A DNA stretch of 64,000 nucleotides from Acidobacteriota bacterium (GTDB lineage: Bacteria > Acidobacteriota > Blastocatellia > Pyrinomonadales > Pyrinomonadaceae): NCBI GenBank assembly GCA_023436495.1, contig JAEZIT010000097.1:17961-81960 (forward strand), given 5' to 3'. Both the position numbers and the translations under genes were made by a program. A model generated the notes under the pieces. It had not been told where the DNA came from, did no database searches, and saw only the letters and a list, made by a program, of their open reading frames with translations. Positions 16,850 through 26,036 of the stretch are shown in pieces (positions within the stretch are counted from its first letter, which is position 1; each line of letters starts with the position of its first letter).

Positions 16850-18766
16850 ATGAGTTGGTTATATTCGATCGTATTCGCAGGGCTGTTGTTCTCATCAGGT
16901 AATGACCAGGCGTCCAACCGCGTCAGCGATCTCATTCATTACGGCGTCGAAGCCGTTTCGCAAAAGCAGGACGAGACCGAAAAGATCGACCAGACATATC
17001 CGCTGAACCCGAACGGCCGCGTGCGTGTTTCGAATATCAACGGTTCGATCGTCATCGAAGCCTGGGACCGCAATGAGGTCAGGCTCGAAGCGATGAAAAC
17101 CGCCGACAGCCGCGAATCGCTTGCCGAGGTCGAGATCAAGGTCGACGCCCGAGCCGATTCCTTCAGTGTCGAATCCGATTACGGCAATTGGCGAAACCGG
17201 AACAAGGGCGATTGGGGCAAGGACCGCAAGCTCGTCGTGGATTATCACCTCTGGGTGCCGCGCGGAGCATTGCTGGACGAGATCGAGACCGTCAACGGTT
17301 CCGTTACAGTTTCCGATTTCACGAATTTTACAAAGGTCTCGGCCGTTAACGGCACTGTCAAGGCGGCGAATCTGCGCGGAACGGCCAACCTTTCCACGGT
17401 CAACGGTGAGGTCTCGGCCGATTTCGACCGGCTCGAATCCGGCAGCAAGATAACGCTAAGCACGGTTAACGGCCGGGTAAATCTCGCGATCCCTTCCGAT
17501 TCGAATGCGACCGTGCGGGCAAATTCGCTGAACGGCCAGATCAGCAACCAGTTCGGTTTGCCGGTCCGCAAGGGCCAGTATGTGGGCCGCGACCTGTACG
17601 GACGCCTCGGCGCCGGCGATGTCCAGATCAAGCTCTCCAGCGTCAACGGCCCGCTCACCGTCGATCGCAAGAACGACGGCAGGTCGCTTAGCCCCGCAAC
17701 CGACCTGTTGCCGCAGAAAGGCAGGGTCCCGGATGATATGGACACGGACGTGGATGTTTCCGTGGATGTCGATCAAATGAACCGTGACATCGCGCGGGCG
17801 AACCGCGACGCAATGGCCGCGGGGCGGAAAGCCCAGAAAGAAGCCGCCGTCGCAATGAAAGAGGCGCAAAAGGAACTCTCGAAGATCGGCCCGGTCATCG
17901 TCAATATCGATACGGAAAAATTGACAAAGGCCGCGGTGGCCATCGATTCGGCCGAGATCCAGGCCCGCGTCCGCGAAGGTATGGAGCGTCAGAAGGAAGC
18001 ACTCGCGCGCCTGCGCGAAGCAAATTTTAACGGAGCGCTCCCGAGGATCGAGGTCAAGAGCAATTCCATCCCTGTTAAGGCCGTGCCGAAGGTTTCGATC
18101 GAAGCGATGGGATCTTCCGTCAAAGTAAACGGTTGGGACCGGCAAGAGGTCAAATACGTCGTCACGGAATTCTCCTCCGGCCGCAAGCGGGCACCGGTAA
18201 ATGTTCAGGAGTCGGTCAACGGAGATAATGTCGGCCTCAAGATCGTGAGCAGCGATCAAGGGGCGGTAAACGGCGAATTCTTCGACGACCTGAACCGCGT
18301 ACGGGTTGAGGTCTTTGTGCCGAAACGGTCCGACCTGAAGATCGTCACCAACGGGGAGATCCGGCTCGAGGGCGTATCGGGCGACATCGACCTGAAGGGA
18401 GCGGACGAATCCATCAACATACGAAACAGCGACGGAAAGCTTACGGTCGCAAACGCCGACGGCACGGTGCGTGTCATCGGATTCCGCGGCGACTTAAACG
18501 CGGTGACCGAAGACGGCGACGTTTTTCTCGAAGGCGATTTTAACAAGCTGACCGGCAAGGCCGTGGACGGCACATACACACTTTCTCTGCCCGAAAATTC
18601 CGATTTGGACCTCGCGTCAAATACCGAGATCGAAGCGCAGGGGCTTCAGCTCCGCCGCAGCGGCGATTCTCTTTGGCAGCTAGGCAAGGGCGGCAATCGT
18701 TTCCAGTTTGAATTCGTCGATGGCAAGCTGGTACTGCGAAACTCATCGCTGTTGGCCGGATATTGA
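16850..18766 (+). CDS. DUF4097-type beta-solenoid envelope protein
   Basis: 638 residues. A short hydrophobic N-terminus is followed by two beta-repeat domains of the DUF4097 type. The first (about residues 55-270) is built of short repeats with recurring VNG/INGS turns, such as NINGSIVIEAW, VNGSVTV, VNGTVKA, VNGEVSA, VNGRVNL and LNGQIS. The middle (about 295-385) is an Ala/Lys/Glu-rich coiled coil. The second beta domain (about 395-638) has INIRNSDGKLTVANADGTV. Such proteins are probably exported adhesin- or scaffold-like solenoids. AGGAGA precedes the ATG. No enzyme motif. Confidence 0.75.
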   Translation: MSWLYSIVFAGLLFSSGNDQASNRVSDLIHYGVEAVSQKQDETEKIDQTYPLNPNGRVRVSNINGSIVIEAWDRNEVRLEAMKTADSRESLAEVEIKVDARADSFSVESDYGNWRNRNKGDWGKDRKLVVDYHLWVPRGALLDEIETVNGSVTVSDFTNFTKVSAVNGTVKAANLRGTANLSTVNGEVSADFDRLESGSKITLSTVNGRVNLAIPSDSNATVRANSLNGQISNQFGLPVRKGQYVGRDLYGRLGAGDVQIKLSSVNGPLTVDRKNDGRSLSPATDLLPQKGRVPDDMDTDVDVSVDVDQMNRDIARANRDAMAAGRKAQKEAAVAMKEAQKELSKIGPVIVNIDTEKLTKAAVAIDSAEIQARVREGMERQKEALARLREANFNGALPRIEVKSNSIPVKAVPKVSIEAMGSSVKVNGWDRQEVKYVVTEFSSGRKRAPVNVQESVNGDNVGLKIVSSDQGAVNGEFFDDLNRVRVEVFVPKRSDLKIVTNGEIRLEGVSGDIDLKGADESINIRNSDGKLTVANADGTVRVIGFRGDLNAVTEDGDVFLEGDFNKLTGKAVDGTYTLSLPENSDLDLASNTEIEAQGLQLRRSGDSLWQLGKGGNRFQFEFVDGKLVLRNSSLLAGY

Positions 18767-18775
18767 TCATTCCGA

Positions 18776-18802
18776 TGTGCAAGGGTTTTTTTCTCTTGCA
18801 CA
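18776..18802 (+). terminator. 8-bp hairpin with T-rich loop after the DUF4097 gene
   Basis: TGTGCAAG / CTTGCACA perfect stem (18776-18783, 18795-18802). The run of seven Ts is inside the loop rather than after the stem. This is unlike a standard intrinsic terminator, so it is a possible terminator or processing hairpin. Confidence 0.35.
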
Positions 18803-18906
18803 AATTTCTTGAAACTTTCTGACCGGAATCGCGTTTTAGTCACTGAAGGCGAACCTGGTCCTTTTTATAAATTAATACCGTTCTCTTTTATTTTTCAGGT
18901 GAAGTA

Positions 18907-21555
18907 ATGAAGCAATTTTACCTTGTTTTTGCGGTGCTCTTATTTTCATTCCATGCCGCGGCACAATCGGTAACTCCTACTCAGGCATCTTTAGCATCAA
19001 AGACCCCCGAAACGAAGGCACTTTCAGCAAAGCCGGCAAACGATCCGCCGAAAAAGCCGAAGGTCGAAGTGCCGCCGGAAAAGCTGCGGCCGGTCACGGT
19101 GCCGAAACTTGATCAGCAGATAGTTATCGACGGACGGCCCGATGAACCGCAGTGGGCGAACGCCGCCGTTTTCAAAGACTTTTACCAAACAAGCCCGGGC
19201 GACAACATCGCGCCTTCGAAACCGACCGAAGTGCGGATGATGTACGACGACAAACATCTGTACATCGCGTTCAAATGCTGGGACGACCGCGACAAGATCA
19301 GGGCGACGGTGGCAAAACGCGACAACGTTTTCGGCGAAGACAACGTCCGCGTCTGGCTCGATACTTACGACGACCGCAGGCGTGCGTATGTGCTCGGCTT
19401 TAACCCGCTCGGGATCCAGCAGGACGGCATATATTCCGAAGGCCAGGGAACCGATTTTTCCGTCGACATCGTCATGGAATCGAAGGGCGTTATCGAAGAT
19501 TGGGGCTGGTCGGTCGAGGTCAAGATCCCGTTCAAATCGCTTCGATACACGGCCGGAAAAGGGAAGTTCTGGGGATTCAATGTCGCCAGGAACATCGACC
19601 GTCTGAACGATGAATTTAACCAATGGCTGCCGGACGACCGCAACGTCTCCGGCATGCTGATCAAGCACGGGCGGATCACGGGCCTCGACGAAATTAAATA
19701 CGAGCGGACGCTCGAGATCGTCCCGAGCATTACGATCTCCGAGACCGGAAGCCGAAAGACGACCGTGCCGCCGGGCGGTTATGGTACCTTCGGGCGGTTC
19801 CATCCCATATTCAATCCGGTCGGCCTGACGGATCCCGGGAAATTCGTCAACGATCCGATCAAGACCGACCTCGGGCTGACGCTGAAATACACCCTGTCGC
19901 CGAACATCACGCTCGACGCCGCGATCAATCCGGATTTTGCCGAGATCGAAGCCGATGCCCCCGTGGTCACCGCCAATCAGAGGTTCCCGATCTTCTTCAC
20001 GGAGAAACGGCCGTTCTTTCTCGAGGGCAAGGAAATATTCGAGTCGCCGCTGCAGCCGTTCTATTCGCGAACGATCGTCGATCCCGACGTGGCGGCAAAG
20101 CTCACCGGAAAGGTCGGAAAGAATTCGTTCGGCCTGCTGGTAGCGTCTGACAACGCACCGGGAAACTATTCGGAAGACGAACGCGGCGAGCTTTTGAATT
20201 GCCAGCGTATGCGGCAGTTCGATCCCGGCCGGCGCTGTTCGATCGAGGAATTCGTTGACCAAAACGCGTTGTTCGGCGTGCTGCGGCTCAAGCGCGACAT
20301 AGGCAAAGAAAACAACATCGGATTTTTCGCGACCGCGCGGACATTCCCTAAGAACCGCAATTTCACGAGCGGCTTTGACGGCAGCTTCAAACTGAATTCG
20401 AAGACCGTGTCGAAGTTTCAGGTATTGGGAACGCATTCCCGCAAGGTCTTTTACAGCCCGGACGACGACGATGCGACATACCGGACGGGCAACGGTTTCG
20501 GCTATTACTTCAATACCGATTACACGACCGACCGTCACGGCTGGTTCTTCGAAGCATCGGGCCGCACGGCCGATTACCGAGCGGACGCCGGCTTTACCCG
20601 CCGGACCGATACGAACGTGCTGTTCTTCGTCAATCGCTTCAGCACAAAGTCGAAACCGGACGCCCCGATAATCCGTGCAAGCTGGAACCAGTTCGGGCGT
20701 TACCGCTACGATTGGTCGGGCCGCACGCAAGAGGCCATGGCCGGAATGAATATCAACCTGACGTTCCAGGGAAATTTGTATTTTTATTTCGAATCCGGAG
20801 TGCTTAACGAAAAAATATACGAGCACGAATTCGGCCCGCGACGCGATCCTGTCCGCGGCATCACCGGCGCCTTCGTCGGCAATTCTTACCGGTCATCGAC
20901 CGCGCCGTTCTTTAGCGCCAATTTCAGCAAGACCGTGAATAAGCAATTGTATGTTTACGGATTTGTCGGATCGATGTTCGGAGCGTTCGATTACGATTTT
21001 GGCGCCGGAAATAAATACCGGCGGACCAGCCCCGCATTCGACGCATATCTTCAGAGCCCCGAATACGCCGAATATCTGCGGCTGCTGTATCAATTCCAGG
21101 CCAACCCGACGACCGTGACGCGGCCGGACCTGCCGCAGCCTCCGCCCCTTGATCCCGGCTCCGGCTGGCAATTCGATCTTAATTTAGGCGCCGAATATAA
21201 GCCGATCGACCCGCTGCGCATCTCGCTGGATTACACCAAGGCACGCCTGCGCCGCCATGATAATCACGAGACGGCATTCGATACGAACATCTTTTCGGTG
21301 CGTTCGACGTATCAATTCACGCGGTTCCTGTTCACGCGGCTTCGCGTGGATTACGACACGCTGAATGCCAATACCAGCGGACAATTCCTGTTCGGCTGGA
21401 ACCCGAATCCGGGAACGGCGTTCTACGTCGGGTATAACGACAATTTCAATTACCACGGTTACAGTCCGTTCACCAATCAGCACGAACCGGGATTTGAAAG
21501 AAATAGCCGCACGTTCTTCATCCGTGCGTCCTATCTCTTCCGGAAGAGCTTTTAG
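18907..21555 (+). CDS. DUF5916 outer-membrane protein with N-terminal CBM9-like domain
   Basis: 882 residues with a signal peptide (MKQFYLVFAVLLFSFHAAAQ). The first folded part (IDGRPDEPQWANAAVFKDFY to about residue 270) is a carbohydrate-binding family 9-like beta-sandwich. The remainder is a DUF5916 domain ending in alternating amphipathic strands and a terminal FIRASYLFRKSF, typical of an outer-membrane beta-barrel with a C-terminal aromatic residue. Proteins of this type are common in Acidobacteriota and Bacteroidota and are thought to be surface receptors or porins. AGGTGA precedes the ATG. A strong terminator follows. Confidence 0.85.
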   Translation: MKQFYLVFAVLLFSFHAAAQSVTPTQASLASKTPETKALSAKPANDPPKKPKVEVPPEKLRPVTVPKLDQQIVIDGRPDEPQWANAAVFKDFYQTSPGDNIAPSKPTEVRMMYDDKHLYIAFKCWDDRDKIRATVAKRDNVFGEDNVRVWLDTYDDRRRAYVLGFNPLGIQQDGIYSEGQGTDFSVDIVMESKGVIEDWGWSVEVKIPFKSLRYTAGKGKFWGFNVARNIDRLNDEFNQWLPDDRNVSGMLIKHGRITGLDEIKYERTLEIVPSITISETGSRKTTVPPGGYGTFGRFHPIFNPVGLTDPGKFVNDPIKTDLGLTLKYTLSPNITLDAAINPDFAEIEADAPVVTANQRFPIFFTEKRPFFLEGKEIFESPLQPFYSRTIVDPDVAAKLTGKVGKNSFGLLVASDNAPGNYSEDERGELLNCQRMRQFDPGRRCSIEEFVDQNALFGVLRLKRDIGKENNIGFFATARTFPKNRNFTSGFDGSFKLNSKTVSKFQVLGTHSRKVFYSPDDDDATYRTGNGFGYYFNTDYTTDRHGWFFEASGRTADYRADAGFTRRTDTNVLFFVNRFSTKSKPDAPIIRASWNQFGRYRYDWSGRTQEAMAGMNINLTFQGNLYFYFESGVLNEKIYEHEFGPRRDPVRGITGAFVGNSYRSSTAPFFSANFSKTVNKQLYVYGFVGSMFGAFDYDFGAGNKYRRTSPAFDAYLQSPEYAEYLRLLYQFQANPTTVTRPDLPQPPPLDPGSGWQFDLNLGAEYKPIDPLRISLDYTKARLRRHDNHETAFDTNIFSVRSTYQFTRFLFTRLRVDYDTLNANTSGQFLFGWNPNPGTAFYVGYNDNFNYHGYSPFTNQHEPGFERNSRTFFIRASYLFRKSF

Positions 21556-21583
21556 AGGATTCTCCTCCTCCTGATAACCGCTG

Positions 21584-21623
21584 GCAGGCAGTCGAATGTG
21601 CCGTTCGCTGCCTGCGTTTTTTT
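21584..21623 (+). terminator. intrinsic terminator of the DUF5916 gene
   Basis: Perfect 8-bp stem, GCAGGCAG / CTGCCTGC (21584-21591, 21608-21615), then G and seven Ts. The T-run overlaps the stop codon of the convergent NUDIX gene. Confidence 0.85.
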
Positions 21624-22179
21624 AATCTTTGCGAGAGGAATTGAATTTTTCGTGTGCTTTCAGAACAAGGACGCAGGTTTGGCCATTGGTGATCTCGCCG
21701 CTCAAAACCTTTTCAACGGCATCCGCAAGCGGGATCTTCAAGAGTTCGATATCCTCGGTTCCTTCCCGCTCCGGTTTCTTATGCGTAAGCTTTCGCGCCA
21801 AAAAAAGATGCGACGTGCTGTTCGTGATCGACGTGTCTGTCTGGATCTTTCCCAGCGAGATCCATTCCTCGGCTTCGACGCCGATCTCTTCCTTGGTCTC
21901 GCGCTTTGCCGCCTCGAGCGGGTCTTCGTCGTCGATCGCCCCGCAGACGGCCTCGACATTCATCGTCCCAAGCGCATAACGGAATTGTCGCGTCAAATAA
22001 GCCGTGCCGTCCTCGTCCACCGGCAGCACCGCAACACCCGCCGGAAATTTTATCGTCGCGTAAGTCCCCGGCCGACCGTCCGGCTGAATGACGTCGTCTT
22101 CATATACTTTGAAGAACTCATTCTCAAACCGCTTATAGGTTTCCTTGATCGTCCATTTGCCCTTTTTTCTCTCAGCCAT
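21622..22179 (-). CDS. NUDIX hydrolase, ADP-ribose pyrophosphatase-like
   Basis: 185 residues. Architecture of the ADP-sugar NUDIX enzymes: an N-terminal swapping strand (ENEFFKVYEDDV), the LTRQFRYALG strand typical of ADP-ribose pyrophosphatases, and a NUDIX box GAIDDEDPLEAAKRETKEEI. The REx2EExG core is intact, but only four residues separate the first Gly from the Glu instead of five. Expected activity: hydrolysis of ADP-ribose or related nucleoside diphosphate sugars. AGGTAA lies a few bases before the ATG. Confidence 0.85.
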   Translation of the reverse strand: MAERKKGKWTIKETYKRFENEFFKVYEDDVIQPDGRPGTYATIKFPAGVAVLPVDEDGTAYLTRQFRYALGTMNVEAVCGAIDDEDPLEAAKRETKEEIGVEAEEWISLGKIQTDTSITNSTSHLFLARKLTHKKPEREGTEDIELLKIPLADAVEKVLSGEITNGQTCVLVLKAHEKFNSSRKD

Positions 22180-22687
22180 TCGTTACCTCGTATGACAATA
22201 TTCTATCAGGTACACGATCGGGTTGGATGGGGCTGGCCGGTGCATGTCCGAGCATGGCCGGCGCCGAAGACGTTGGCGACATTAACGGGACTTTCGGGAA
22301 GGCCGAAAATATCGAGGGCGTCAACGTTGTCAAAGGCATCGAAGAGACCGTGGGAGAAAAAGTGTCGGATCGTGGGATCCGCCGCCGGGCTCGGAGAAAT
22401 TACACTTCCACGCCTGCGCCCAAGGGCGGTCATTAACGGAACGGATTCTCGATGTCACTAACGAAGCGGTCATGCGCGAACAGTGTCTGTCGCCGTGTTC
22501 ATCAAACGGGAAGCAAATGTCCAACAAGGGGCGTTTTCCGTGCACCGAAATATCGAGTCCGAAAAGAAGTTTCACGCTTGTGGAAAAAACTTCTTGTAAA
22601 ATATTAGGTACTGGTGTATAAATCTAAGCGGACAAAACATTTCTTGGTTCATAATTCAGCAATACATCGTAAATTTTTGGAGGTCAA
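22180..22687. other. 508-nt intergenic region between divergent genes
   Basis: No gene I can support. Short overlapping frames exist on both strands (plus 22227-22436, minus 22206-22433 and 22330-22575), but none has a ribosome-binding site, domain or consistent codon pattern. The right end (from about 22590) is AT-rich and carries the promoter and leader of the GY-repeat gene. The left part could be a decayed gene. Confidence 0.45.
22594..22622 (+). promoter_or_regulatory. sigma-70-type promoter of the GY-repeat protein gene
   Basis: TTGTAA (22594-22599), a 17-nt spacer, TATAAA (22617-22622). The leader runs about 60 nt to a strong GGAGGT Shine-Dalgarno ahead of the ATG at 22688. Confidence 0.55.
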
Positions 22688-23740
22688 ATGAAGCTAACAA
22701 GAGGTTTATTAAGCTTGACCCTCGCTTTTTCAGTGAGTTTTACAGCATTTCTGGCCCTGCCCGCAACAACTGCCATCGCACAGGACGCCAAGGTCGCCCT
22801 CCAGCGCGGCTACAGGACCGGTTATTCCGATGGCTACATGGCCGGATACCGCGACGTAATTGATAGTGCGAGTAGGGATTACAGCCGCCACAGCGATTAC
22901 TCCAAGGCCGACCGCGCCTATAACAAGGACTTCGGCACGATCGAAGATTACCGTGACGGCTATCGCCAAGGTTTCGAGACCGGCTACGATACCGGCTTCG
23001 AAAAGCGGTCCTTCGAATCCGCCGTCCCTGAGAACATCCAAACCCGTGCATCTACAGGAGTTACGGACACGGCAGTCGCCCAAAACACCGCCGTTTCCGA
23101 ACCCGCAGCGGAGCCATTAGCGGAAGCCGAACCGGCCTACGAAGAAGACAAACCGGTCGATCCGGTCCAATTGATCAGCTTCAGGCCGCAGAGCGACGCT
23201 ATCATCATCATTCCAAAGGACATAGACCTTGTCGTGGAACTGACCGACGCGATCGGCACCGAGGACAACAAAGAGGGCGATAAATTCTACGCCAGGGTCG
23301 TTTCACCCGCAGAAATACAGGGCGCGATCATCGAAGGACGCATTTCCAAGATCGAACGCCCCGGCCGCATCAAAAAGCGTTCCGAGATCCTGCTTACCTA
23401 CGACCGGATCCTCCTGAGCGAGACCCGCTGGGCGAATTTCAGCGCACTGACCACAGAGGTCCTTCCCGCTAAAGGAGACAACGTCAAGAGGGTCGACAAC
23501 GAGGGCACGGCCGTGGGCAAAAGCACCGTAAAAGGTGACGCCATTAGGGTTGGCGGTGCGACCGGAGCCGGAGCGACCATCGGAGCGGTCACCGCAGGGC
23601 CCGTCGGAGCGGCCGTCGGCGCGGGCGTTGGTGCGGCATTTGGCGTCGGTGCGGTCATAATCGAACGCGGCCGCCACATCAAGCTGCAGCCGAACCAGCA
23701 GCTTCGCATTAAAACTTCCTATGAGACGCAGATCCGGTAA
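22688..23740 (+). CDS. secreted GY-repeat protein with glycine-zipper C-terminus
   Basis: 350 residues with a signal peptide (about residues 1-32, cleaving after TTAIAQ). It then has tyrosine/glycine repeats of the G-Y-x-x-G-Y type (RGYRTGYSDGYMAGYRD and DGYRQGFETGYDTGFEKR), an Ala/Glu/Pro linker, and a beta domain (about 170-270). A Gly/Ala-rich zipper follows (GGATGAGATIGAVTAGPVGA) of the kind seen in outer-membrane-associated proteins. The family is not recognised. Strong GGAGGT ribosome-binding site, a good promoter and its own terminator: a monocistronic, well-expressed envelope protein by appearance. Confidence 0.7.
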   Translation: MKLTRGLLSLTLAFSVSFTAFLALPATTAIAQDAKVALQRGYRTGYSDGYMAGYRDVIDSASRDYSRHSDYSKADRAYNKDFGTIEDYRDGYRQGFETGYDTGFEKRSFESAVPENIQTRASTGVTDTAVAQNTAVSEPAAEPLAEAEPAYEEDKPVDPVQLISFRPQSDAIIIIPKDIDLVVELTDAIGTEDNKEGDKFYARVVSPAEIQGAIIEGRISKIERPGRIKKRSEILLTYDRILLSETRWANFSALTTEVLPAKGDNVKRVDNEGTAVGKSTVKGDAIRVGGATGAGATIGAVTAGPVGAAVGAGVGAAFGVGAVIIERGRHIKLQPNQQLRIKTSYETQIR

Positions 23741-23776
23741 CGGGCTGTCGTTATTTGCTTCTAATTCACATACTTC

Positions 23777-23801
23777 GGGCGGCGCAAGCCGCCCTTTTTT
23801 T
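23777..23801 (+). terminator. intrinsic terminator of the GY-repeat gene
   Basis: GGGCGGC-GCAA-GCCGCCC (23777-23794) followed by seven Ts. Perfect 7-bp stem, tetraloop. The next gene starts 16 nt later. Confidence 0.88.
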
Positions 23802-23817
23802 GTTGTATGATTGCCGT

Positions 23818-24588
23818 ATGCCGATAGCTTTGCTCACGGATTTTGGGACCCGCGACTATTTTGTGGCAGCCATGAAAGGCGCTGTATTATCGATCGATCC
23901 AAAGGCCCTGATCGTCGATATAACGCACGATATCGCTCCGCAGGCTGTATTGGAGGCCGCCTTTACGTTGAACGCATGCTATCGCGATTTCCCGCTCGGG
24001 ACGATATTTACCGTCGTTGTCGATCCTGGCGTCGGCTCCGAACGGCGGGCGATCGCCGCAGAGAGCGATGGTTACTATTTTGCGGGCCCGGATAACGGGG
24101 TTCTGTCGTTCGTCCTGGGGCCGAACGCGCGGGTTTTTGGGTTGGAGAATGCGGAATTTTTCGCGAAGAAGGTCTCAGCGACCTTTCACGGCCGCGATAT
24201 TTTCGCACCCGCGGCGGCGCATATGTCACTCGGGTTCGACCCGTCGGCGTTCGGCCCGCGGGTTAAAGACCCAATATTACTGGAGCAGCGGATTCCGAAG
24301 CACGATGATACGGAAGTGCTCACCGGCTGCGTCCTGCACATCGATCGTTTCGGCAATATTATTACTAATTTTAAGCGCTCGGACATGCCGGAAAGCGGCC
24401 ATCTCGAGGTCAACGGCACGCGGATTGCGAATTTCAGGCGGTACTTTGCGGACGGCCCGGCCGGCGAGCTGTTTCTAATAGAGGGCAGTGCCGGGCTGGT
24501 CGAGATCGCGTCGTACGGTGCGTCCGCGGCGGAGATCACGGGAGCAAAGGCAGCGATGCCCGTTCGCGTCGCTGCCTCCGCGGGCTGA
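23818..24588 (+). CDS. SAM hydrolase (DUF62, SAM hydroxide adenosyltransferase)
   Basis: 256 residues. Family landmarks are visible: MPIALLTDFGTRDYFVAAMKG at the N-terminus, DITHDIAPQ, VVDPGVGSERRAI, and the HGRDIFAPAAAH segment. The C-terminal beta domain contains IDRFGNIITNF. The enzyme splits S-adenosylmethionine into adenosine and methionine with water and is related to the fluorinase. The start is fixed by family alignment; it lies only 16 nt after the terminator T-run and has no Shine-Dalgarno. An upstream in-frame start (23755) would place the terminator inside the gene. Confidence 0.87.
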   Translation: MPIALLTDFGTRDYFVAAMKGAVLSIDPKALIVDITHDIAPQAVLEAAFTLNACYRDFPLGTIFTVVVDPGVGSERRAIAAESDGYYFAGPDNGVLSFVLGPNARVFGLENAEFFAKKVSATFHGRDIFAPAAAHMSLGFDPSAFGPRVKDPILLEQRIPKHDDTEVLTGCVLHIDRFGNIITNFKRSDMPESGHLEVNGTRIANFRRYFADGPAGELFLIEGSAGLVEIASYGASAAEITGAKAAMPVRVAASAG

Positions 24589-24608
24589 CGGCAAAATTTA
24601 TACGGAGC

Positions 24609-24637
24609 TTGTCTAACTTACGGTGGTTCGTTAAAAT
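24609..24637 (+). promoter_or_regulatory. sigma-70-type promoter of the citrate synthase gene
   Basis: TTGTCT (24609-24614), a 17-nt spacer, TAAAAT (24632-24637), about 42 nt before the ATG at 24680. Confidence 0.55.
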
Positions 24638-24679
24638 CGAAAGAGGCATTAACTTTAACAAAATACGGGATAAAGCACT

Positions 24680-25819
24680 ATGAGCACAGCAACAGAATCA
24701 ACCGCCGCGTCCGCCGGCCTTCGCGGAGTAGTCGCCGCGCAGAGCTCGATCGGCGACGTAAACGGCGAAGAAGGGATCTTAATTTATCAGGGTTATAACA
24801 TTCACGATCTCGCGGAACATTCGACGTTCGAAGAGGTCGTTTTCCTCCTCTGGAACGGACGCCTGCCTAACCGCGAAGAGCTCGCGGACCTCAAAGCAAG
24901 CTTTCAGGCGAATTATGCCCCGCCGTCAGCGGTCATCGAGCTGATGAAGCAATATCCAAAGGACGCCGACGCGATGGACGTCCTTCGCACAGCCGTTTCG
25001 ACGCTCGATTTTTACGACAAAGAGGGCCAGAGCACCGAACGCGAGCCTGCACTGAACGCTTCGATCAAGATGACGGCTCAGATGCCTGCGCTCGTCGCCG
25101 CATGGGAACGCATCCGCAACGGCAAAGACGTTATCGCACCGGATTCCAACCTCAACATCGCGGAAAATTTCCTGTATATGCTTCGCGGCGAAAAGGCCGA
25201 CGAGGACGAAGCGCGGATGTTCGACGTTTGCCTGATCCTGCATGCAGACCACGAACTGAATGCATCAACGTTTACGACCCGCGTCATCGCGGGAACGCTC
25301 GCGGACGTTTACGGCGCAGTCACCGGTGGCATTGCCGCACTTTCGGGGCCGCTGCACGGCGGCGCCAACACGAACGTGATGAAGATGCTCATCGAGATCG
25401 GCAGCCTCGACAAGGTCGACAGCTGGGTCGACGACGCTCTCGCCGCCAAGCGCAAGATCATGGGCATCGGCCACGCCGTTTACAAAACGGAAGACCCGCG
25501 TGCCACGTGGCTCCGCAAATATTCGAAGCACATGTCCGAAAAGAAGGGCGAAATGAAATGGTTCGAAATGTCTCAGCGGGTCGAAAAGCTGATGCATGAA
25601 AAGAAGGGAATGTTCCCGAATGTCGATTTTTACTCGGCTTCGACGTATTACCTGATGGGAATTCCGCTGGACCTCTTTACGCCGATCTTTGCGATATCGC
25701 GGGTGTCGGGCTGGACGGGACACATCCTGGAACAGTACGGCAACAACAAACTGATCCGCCCGCGTGCCGAATACATCGGCGCACGCGACCTGAAATACGT
25801 TCCGATCGAAGAGCGTTAG
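24680..25819 (+). CDS. gltA: citrate synthase
   Basis: 379 residues, the short type of citrate synthase found in Gram-positive and many other bacteria. Active-site residues are in place: H190 and H226 (LHADHELNAST and GPLHGGAN), H265 (GIGHAVYKTEDPR) and D316 (NVDFYSAS). It condenses oxaloacetate and acetyl-CoA, entering the TCA cycle. The N-terminus has 12 Ser/Thr/Ala-rich residues before GLRGVVAAQSSI. Own promoter; no operon partner. A 217-nt gap without visible gene follows (25820-26036). Confidence 0.96.
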   Translation: MSTATESTAASAGLRGVVAAQSSIGDVNGEEGILIYQGYNIHDLAEHSTFEEVVFLLWNGRLPNREELADLKASFQANYAPPSAVIELMKQYPKDADAMDVLRTAVSTLDFYDKEGQSTEREPALNASIKMTAQMPALVAAWERIRNGKDVIAPDSNLNIAENFLYMLRGEKADEDEARMFDVCLILHADHELNASTFTTRVIAGTLADVYGAVTGGIAALSGPLHGGANTNVMKMLIEIGSLDKVDSWVDDALAAKRKIMGIGHAVYKTEDPRATWLRKYSKHMSEKKGEMKWFEMSQRVEKLMHEKKGMFPNVDFYSASTYYLMGIPLDLFTPIFAISRVSGWTGHILEQYGNNKLIRPRAEYIGARDLKYVPIEER

Positions 25820-26036
25820 TAACAGGCCCGGGGCCGCGGTTTGCATTTCAAAGCTCCATGGCAGCGACACGCCAGTGCCGCCGCTATGGGGCTTTTGTTC
25901 TCCTACGAACGATGAGGGAGCGGGGCCGGTTCTGTGCGTCCGGGTTAAATTTATGTTGCTTTCCCGCTGTCGGAACCGCTAAAATAGAGGCTGCGGCCCG
26001 CGTTTTCCCCGCCCCATTGCCGGCCGAACACTTCAG

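Noticed and set aside
17456..18259. 267-codon minus-strand frame
   Set aside because: Antisense to the DUF4097 protein, which has regular repeats and a good start.
18776..18802. Standard intrinsic terminator
   Set aside because: The T-run is in the loop, not downstream of the stem; kept only as a low-confidence hairpin.
19024..20826. 600-codon open frame on the minus strand
   Set aside because: It is fully antisense to the DUF5916 gene, which has signal peptide, domains, Shine-Dalgarno and terminator. The frame lacks any motif and arises from codon bias.
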